Shown here piece after piece: positions 57,519 to 64,000 of a DNA stretch of 64,000 nt. Every line of letters starts with the position of its first letter. Position 1 is the stretch's first letter. The stretch is from contig JANCIK010000001.1 in NCBI GenBank assembly GCA_028532985.1, forward strand, positions 3,534,001 to 3,598,000, given 5' to 3'. Position numbers and translations under genes: made by a program. The stretch comes from Stropharia rugosoannulata. Its lineage: Eukaryota > Basidiomycota > Agaricomycetes > Agaricales > Strophariaceae. The notes beneath the pieces were generated by a model. That model saw nothing but the letters and a program-made list of their open reading frames with translations. It ran no database searches and was not told the origin of the DNA.

Positions 57519-60246
57519 GGTGGCTAGCCCTGAGAGAGGGATAGTCAGAAGACACGACGAGTGGTGGGACGAATGGGAGATGTCAATGTCAATGGAGGTC
57601 TGCGTTCATTTAGTGTAACTGCACTGCCGGCACGTGCCGCCTAAGCACAGCCGGTTCGTTCTGATCCACCGTGGCTCTTCGCCCCATTCAACAAACTCAA
57701 CAATGGACGACGATTAAGACATACACCAAAGAAGCCAGCCGCCGCCCAGCTCCCAGCCTGTCTTTAGCTTTCAATGGGACCACGTGTTTAATTATTGCTG
57801 CGTGCACTGTCGCCGAGCTAATTCTGTGTAAATTCAAGGCGGTGAATGAATGAAGATACAGTCTTCGAAAGAAATGCAGTTGCTCAGTCCATGTGGCTGA
57901 AATGTGGTATCCTTAAGGCAACAATCCTAATAGCGGAACGGTCCAACCTAGAACCCAAACTTGCGTCAGCAAGCAGCCCAAATGCCCCTGTCATCAATCA
58001 CTCGACCGCCTGTTCTTTCAGTCACGCTGCAGTCTGCTGCAGTAAAGATTCAGTGTAGTGCATAAATGCATCGTTTAGACTCAGGATTTGGGGGCTATCC
58101 TTGCCGCTTGCAATATAAGTAAAACCAAAGTATTCTCACGTCTCGCTCTGTCTGCATTTGTCATAACGTAGCCACCTCGTGCGTACGCCTCGCCATGAGA
58201 CGGACGTGCGTACCTACCGACTGGAAGAATTTTTCTAACACGCGATATGTGGGCGGATGCTGGCTTGCAGTGTTATCTGCATTGAAGTCTAACGAGAGCA
58301 ATGCCAAAACCAGGAACCCGCCCAAGCGCCGTCCAAAAAATGTGATTGATGTGGCAGCGGCATCCACAAATCCGGAGCTCCGACTCTTAAGTGATTACAA
58401 GCACAGACTTTCAAGCGGTAATATCGGCGCAGCATGATTGTGCTGCAACAGATAAACAAAAATTGAAATAAACACTAACTAATTTATTTGTTCAAGAGGC
58501 CGCAGAGGATGTTGAGTGCTGGAGATACGTTAGATGACAAACGCGCCTACTCATCTATTGAATGATAGCTCGAAACAGTTGTCAGCAAAGTAGGCGTTGA
58601 AAAAAGGCCATCCAGGTTGTAGGTGCTCTGGAGCACATTTCCCGCGGATTATTTTTCGTTCCGCTGTCATCTTACTCCGGCGTAAGCCAGTGGCAAGAAA
58701 AACATTCAGAGCGCCCAAAGTCTCGGCTATTATCATGTGTCTTTCCGTATTTGCAAGTCCGTGCCTTGCTCAATGTTGCACACACACAGTTCAAGTATAC
58801 TCTCTGTGTTCTATTTGCCAAGGGAAAGAGAGAGCTGTGAATCCTTTCTGCTAAGATCAGACTCGCTCATAAACCAAAGTCGCTTAGTCACAGTGAAAGT
58901 GGAATCGATATTACTATCAGTAGCACTTCTTTCACGCAATAAAATAAATACGGGTGTCATGCTGTGTCAGGTCGATGACTGCCCTTTAAGATCACTATGA
59001 GGGTAAATTTCATGCAACCATCTTTCCACCTATACATCTCTAAGATAATAAATTATATCCCCTCATCAACTTTGTTAACCGGAGGATAAATCAAGTTCCT
59101 TGCTCAGCATTGTGACTGACGTCGACCCTATCTCTATTATTACTGTTTACGCCTACTAAGTAGCTCTTACATTAGCCAAAAGGAGTAGCTAAGCAATGTA
59201 TACTCAGAGAATGATTTGAACATGCCCATATCTATGGGGCTAGCAAAATTTCGAAGAATCCGAAGGTTGTTGGCGGAGAGGCTGATGTTTCTCATAGAGT
59301 TTTGCAGCAAAGTTGCTATCTGGGTAGTTAGGTATTTGACAAAAAATGGTGAGGCTTTGAGCTTGCTTATGTAGAATTCAAGCCTGTAGCGTGGTCTTGC
59401 GTCCTAGAACACCTATATCTCCTGCATGACTGTGCCAAAAATAGATAACTTCTCAAAAGGGCAACATACACACCTTTAAGGGATAAAGGAAATGCGTGAT
59501 GTGTCACACATCATAACTTAGTTCACTGTCAGTGTCACCTCCGTTGATCGTCCCTTCTTTGTTTTCTTCCACCATCAACCCTTCGCTTACGGGTTGTTTG
59601 GGCTTGAGTGACGTTGCTTTGTCAATCTTCCAGGCTCTCGGATTGCTCTTTTCCACTGTCGTAGGAATGCTGTCAAAAAAGAAAACCTGGGCGCCTCGCG
59701 AGAACGCCACGCCTATCGCCGATATTGCGTCGACAACCTCTCACAACTTGTGCCTAATATCGTGATAGGTTCCTACAATCTAGAGGCTATCTCTGCTGTA
59801 CGACCTTCTAATCTCAATGCTGTCTAAACTTCCACTCCTATCACGACCCAAATTTCCTGGAAGACTCTTGAGTTGAGAACCAACTGAGAACGTTTGTGGC
59901 CATCCCTGAACCCATTGTGGGTATCTATCATACCAGACCCAGATCTCTCGACACGATGCAAAAGATAAGTAAACCGGTGTTGTAACCTGTCAACATTCAA
60001 CTGTCAATATTCTCTTGGTGCTCATCCTCCACCAGAACTCCGTATAGGAACCTGCCCTGGATCGGACCTGGGCGCGACGTGCACCATGGGAATCCCCTGG
60101 CCCCTTAAATACATGCTATCGATTTCCCTCCAAGGTCTACTAGCCTCCTCTCGAGCCTTTTGCTAGGTTTCTTCACGCTCTTTGTCTCGTTCCTTGTGTT
60201 TTGACAGTCATTCTTTTCCCGTCGCTCCTTTGATCTGTATTCTGCA
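57519..60246. other. 2.7-kb divergent intergenic region, no gene
   Basis: Lies between the starts of the F-BAR and GT2 genes. Short open frames (57671-57853, 58195-58437, 58597-58854, 59532-59765) lack family resemblance and splice logic. The final 120 bp before 60247 are C/T-rich leader. Confidence 0.4.
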
Positions 60247-63022
60247 ATGGCCAGTGTGCTTCCAGCGCCACCTCCTTTGCCAGACACATTTGTCTCAGAG
60301 AAAACGTCTCTTTCGAGGCAGCTTCTGCCGGACCCTACTGAATTTCCTCTCCCACCAGTGTAAGCCTTTATTGCTTTTAATATTGCTTAAATACACATTT
60401 TCCTTTAGGAAAAAAGGAAGGAAATACAGTCTATCTATCACCATACACACGGATGGTGAGGATCTTCCTGAAGTCTCTTCCGAGACTGTCGATTTCGACC
60501 TTCAGTCACTCCCTCCTATACCTAAAGAAGTTTGTTCATTTCGCCACACACCTTAATCCTGAATGCATTTCTAATTAGTTCGTCAATTCTCCAGGATGCG
60601 CTTAACTTAGGCAAGCTCATGATTAATGATTCGTGAGGTGAATTTCACTGACTTATTCACAGCTCTCAACTCTACGGATGAGCAAGTCCAAGCTGCACTG
60701 AAGGCTCTGATGACATTATTAACCTCTGATCCATCTATCAGAGGAAAATTAGCCCGTCAGTCAACTTCGCAGTCTACCCGATCGTCTGTTTCTACTGCTA
60801 TCACTGGCGACGATGCTTCGATCGTACATAAACCAGCTCCTACTTTACATCCCTTAAGGTCGCGCCATGAGGGCTATGGAAAATACGTGGTAGGGATGCA
60901 TTCTACTATTCCCGATACCCCAAGCACTTCGACCACGGCTCCATCGACCCCGATGTCATCATCCTTCCGCGTAACTGAGTTTGTCGAAGTACAGAAGGAG
61001 CACCGGACTGTAGTCGAGCACGTCCTGCCTGCAGAATATAATGAGGACGTGCATAATCCTCATCTAAACTACCCCGAGGAACATCCGGTCAGGGTTCGTG
61101 CTACATAATTATAAGCTCGATAAACCCGTTTGAACTGACCCTTTAACTAGGAATTAATTGCACCTGTGCGCCCTCTTGCAATATATGCCCCCAAAACAAC
61201 GAGGGAAGTCCACACTCCTGAACCACCATCACCTCCAGCGGCTGTCACTGCAGTATTGCTCGAAGACTCACCTAAGTCACCGGGCTTCTTGACGGATGAG
61301 GAGACCAAGCCAAGGCGCTGGTGGCAATTCTCTGGCACTAAGTCTGCTGTCAAACCGGCTATTGCCACAATTGCTGCTGACAACTCTACTGTTATTTTGC
61401 CTACGCCCCCGACTGATTCGGAAAAGGAGATCTATGCGCAGACTCGCCGGTAAGTGGATGAGTTGCCTGTAAAATATTCCCAATGTAATGAACATTTGAT
61501 TAGGCTCCCATTGTATATGTTCGGAACGTTATCGTTCTTGTCGGTTTCGGTTGGGATGTGGTTCTTTGCGGTTTCTTCGAAGATGTTCTACTGGTAAGCG
61601 TCAGTCTCCAAATTGACGGTCACATATTGACTTGCACCAAGGTTTGGTGTTTTCGGAGGTCTCATTCAAATTTATCTGATCATATCATATATTGTCGGTT
61701 ATGCCGGACGAGACTTCAATATGGAAGAACATCACAAACTTGTCGAAGAACATTCCTACCCGACCTATCAGGCTCCTCTCGTTGATGTCTACCTGCCCTG
61801 CTGCCATGAGCCACTTGAGGTATTGGAAAATACCTACAAATACGTCCAAAAACTCCAGTACCCGAATTTCAAGGTTTATGTTCTCGATGACGGTGGACTG
61901 GACACAGTCAAGGCATTGGCGGAGAGTTACAGCTTCACCTACTTCTGCCGAGACAACAGGCCACACCTCAAGAAAGCCGGAAACTTGCGCTGGGCCTTCG
62001 CTCGCACCAAAGGCGACTTCTTTGCCATCTTCGACGCCGATTTCTGCCCCCGCGCGGATTTCTTGGACACCATGTTGCCGTACATGAACCGCTATCCAGA
62101 CATCGCTATCGTACAGTCTCCCCAGTTCTTCCGACCCTGTAAGGAGCAGACGTGGGTCGAGCAGGGAGCCAGCGCCACCCAGGAACTGTTCTACCGTATC
62201 GTCCAGGTCAACCGCGATCGCTGGGGTGCGGCCATTTGTGTTGGAAGCAATGCACTCTATCGTCGGGCAGCGCTTGAAGAAGTCGGCGGCACCGCAGAAA
62301 TTGGACACTCAGAGGACGTTCATACGGGATTCTACGCGATGACGCGCGGTCACAGGCTCAAGTACATCCCACTCGCCCTGGCCTGCGGCGTCTCCCCCGA
62401 CACCCCGCGTGCGTTCTTCTCCCAGCAGATGCGGTGGTGCTCTGGTTCGACTACTCTCCTCACCAACCCCGACTTCTGGAAATCGGACTTGAACGTTATC
62501 CAGAAAATTTGCTTCATGTCGGGTATGATGTACTACACCGCCGCCGCGATGTCGCCCTTCCTGGCCACGATGCCTGGTCTCTTGATGCTCTGGCTCAACC
62601 CAGGCCTTGTCAACTGGTACAACTTCGCCTACGCCTTCCCGTCGCTCATCTACTCGATCTTCGTGTTCCGCCTATGGTCGCGTCAACGGTACAACATTAA
62701 CGTCAACTTCGTCTTCGTCATTCAGCAGTATGCGTACCTTATGGCTGTTAAGGACCGGATATTCGGGACCACCGCGAGCTGGGTGCCGTCGGGCGACAAT
62801 AAGAGCCACGTAAAAGACAAGAAGAAGAAGAGCGGAAACAACAAGTACCGCAACATGCGCATTCTCTGTGGGACCTGGATGATTACGACCGTCACTGCTA
62901 TGACCGTGGGGGTTTCGCTGCGCATCGTCGAAGGCTACAATTGGTACAACTTCTTACCGCTCATCCTTCTGGATTTATACAACCTCTTCATTGCGCACAA
63001 ATTCATCTTCTGCGCCGCATAA
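60247..63022 (+). CDS. Multipass family-2 glycosyltransferase (cellulose synthase-like)
   Basis: Exons 60247-60359, 60409-60529, about 60595-61087, 61151-61449, 61504-61593 and 61642-63022. A cytosolic Ser/Pro-rich N-terminal region is followed by two membrane helices (about 61510-61700). The GT2 catalytic domain has all processive-enzyme motifs: YVLDDGG, FDADFCP (DxD), HSEDVHTG and QQMRWCSG (QxxRW type). At least four more helices follow, ending LYNLFIAHKFIFCAA. Related fungal enzymes make surface or wall beta-glucan-like or hyaluronan-like polymers from UDP-sugars; the product here is unknown. The third exon is odd: using the best acceptor (60594) the conserved DALNLGKLMIND runs out of frame by one base near 60631, whereas an acceptor at 60637 restores the frame but drops that segment. 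Confidence 0.85.
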
Positions 63023-63505
63023 ACGCTCTTCGGTTTTCTAATGAACCCTCCGTTATTAAACCTTCCACTGTCCTTTCTTGGTTTGATCGTATATCGACAC
63101 TTTGGGCCTTTTGATGTGATTCAACTTTCTTTTGGACTTTGCGACTTTATGCCCTTTCGGCGTCATTTCTCCTTCACCCTGTAATTTATTTCTAGATAGG
63201 TTGTGTTTCCATAATCAGCGTGCGAAGATAAGTATTATACTTATTTATCTTCTCATCGTCCTCCTTTCTGGTTTGTTGTAACATAGAAGTTTTACCTGTC
63301 ATAATCTTATTAGAATTCATTATATATATAATTAATTAAGCACACGTACCTTGCACCAATCTATTGCGATATCGAGTGAACTGGATTCAGTAGGAAGAAT
63401 AACCTTCGCAAATTAACGCTTCAACGTTTATCTGGTCCGATTCAAGTAAAAGCGATTTGATATTATCTGTACATAACAATAAAGGGGTGGAGTGGTTATA
63501 CTATT
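63023..63505. other. Convergent intergenic spacer
   Basis: AT-rich 3' flanks of the GT2 and CHY zinc-finger genes, with no other feature seen. Confidence 0.5.
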
Positions 63506-64000
63506 CTATCCAATGCGATCGACAAAGTCGTCATCGTCCAGCTGGAATACGGATTGCTTATGCACTTGTTTAACGCGATCGTCTTTCAGCATACTAAGCC
63601 GATAGTTAATATTTCACCCCAATCTTTGAAAGGGAAAGACGAACCGAGCGTCAACTCTCGCATCTTCGCCTTCAACTCCAACGACGGCCTGTGGCGTTTT
63701 AGCATCGATAACCTAACAGTCACCATCAGCCATCATCATTCACACTGACAAGCAACAAGAAGTGGCTCACGTAGTGGTTGTCGCAGTGCGGGCAGTACTC
63801 GTCGCTCTCCTCGTAGGCCGTCATGTCTTTCCTAAACGCCTTTTTGCACTTCTTGCACAGGAACACCATTTCCATCGTCTTCGTGAGCCGGTGCGTTTCC
63901 TTTTCTGCGTGGCATTCCGGGCAGTCGAACCACTGCTTGCAGCAAGGCGCGCGCACGGAGACTTGCGCGTTCAGGATGTGTTTACTAGGGAAGGGTCTCG
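63506..64000 (-). CDS. CHY zinc-finger protein, C-terminal part (gene continues past the window edge)
   Basis: Four visible exons (63984-63771, 63712-63645, 63593-63506, plus an intron from 63985 off the edge). The first carries the CHY zinc finger: APCCKQWFDCPECHAE, a following His, EMVFLCKKCKKAFRKD and DEYCPHCDNHY, giving the Cys/His ligand pattern of the family. The next exon reads VIDAKTPQAVVGVEGEDARV, the conserved segment after the finger in fungal proteins, and the last ends DDDDFVDRIG before the stop at 63506. CHY fingers occur in RCHY1/Pirh2 ubiquitin ligases and in yeast Hot13, which acts in mitochondrial Zn and thiol chemistry. Whether a RING or other domain lies upstream is outside the window. 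Confidence 0.88.

Noticed and set aside
1..64000. CRISPR array, bacterial operon, riboswitch or prophage features
   Set aside because: Spliced genes and chromatin-type gene families show this is a eukaryotic nuclear sequence. No regular repeat-spacer array was seen.

Overview
This is a gene-dense stretch of a filamentous fungal nuclear genome, almost certainly a basidiomycete of the class Agaricomycetes. The evidence is the many short GT-AG introns (about 45-75 nt, often several per gene), an Ime2/MAK-type kinase homologue, a NACHT-WD40 (NLR-like) gene, tandem P450s, an RNase H1 N-terminal-domain protein without a catalytic domain, a multi-exon lineage-specific regulator-like protein, and an intron-containing tRNA-Glu. 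There is no operon structure; genes lie on both strands. The supplied open reading frames allow non-ATG starts, so starts and splice sites here were re-derived by reading the sequence and following reading phase. None has transcript support.

Layout. 1-10.8 kb is accessory: an RNase H1 N-terminal-domain gene (minus), divergent from a 15-exon gene with a run of phase-1 introns, then 4 kb without a supportable gene. 10.8-20.1 kb holds an Ime2/MAK-family pseudokinase, a possible small NTF2-like remnant, an MFS transporter, an element with long inverted repeats, and a peroxisomal-type NADH pyrophosphatase (Nudix). 20.8-27 kb holds a 916-bp MITE-like element directly upstream of the first of two tandem duplicated cytochrome P450s. 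27.4-32.7 kb holds tRNA-Glu(UUC), an N2227-type (carnosine N-methyltransferase-like) methyltransferase and a secreted GMC oxidoreductase. 34.2-42.7 kb is more conserved: a four-RRM Mrn1/Nrd1-type RNA-binding protein, a small four-pass membrane protein and a secreted metallophosphoesterase. 42.9-49.3 kb is a decayed accessory island: an intact 116-residue Nif3/YqfO-like gene, two broken copies of it, and between them a NACHT-WD40 gene with several frameshifts. 50-64 kb is housekeeping: COPI zeta, a small membrane protein, an F-BAR/SH3 cytokinesis-type protein, a multipass GT2 glycosyltransferase and a CHY zinc-finger gene that runs off the right edge.

How they fit together. The conserved genes serve ordinary functions (vesicle coat, septation and actin, NAD(H) turnover, cell-surface polysaccharide, RNA regulation) and do not form a pathway. 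The accessory genes (P450s, MFS, GMC oxidase) are typical of Agaricomycete secondary or xenobiotic metabolism, but no backbone synthase is present, so I do not call a biosynthetic cluster. The most notable items are the pseudokinase that has lost both the HRD and DFG aspartates, the MITE inserted about 50 bp upstream of the TATA box of one P450 twin, the run of symmetric phase-1 exons, and the decayed NLR flanked by Nif3-like copies.
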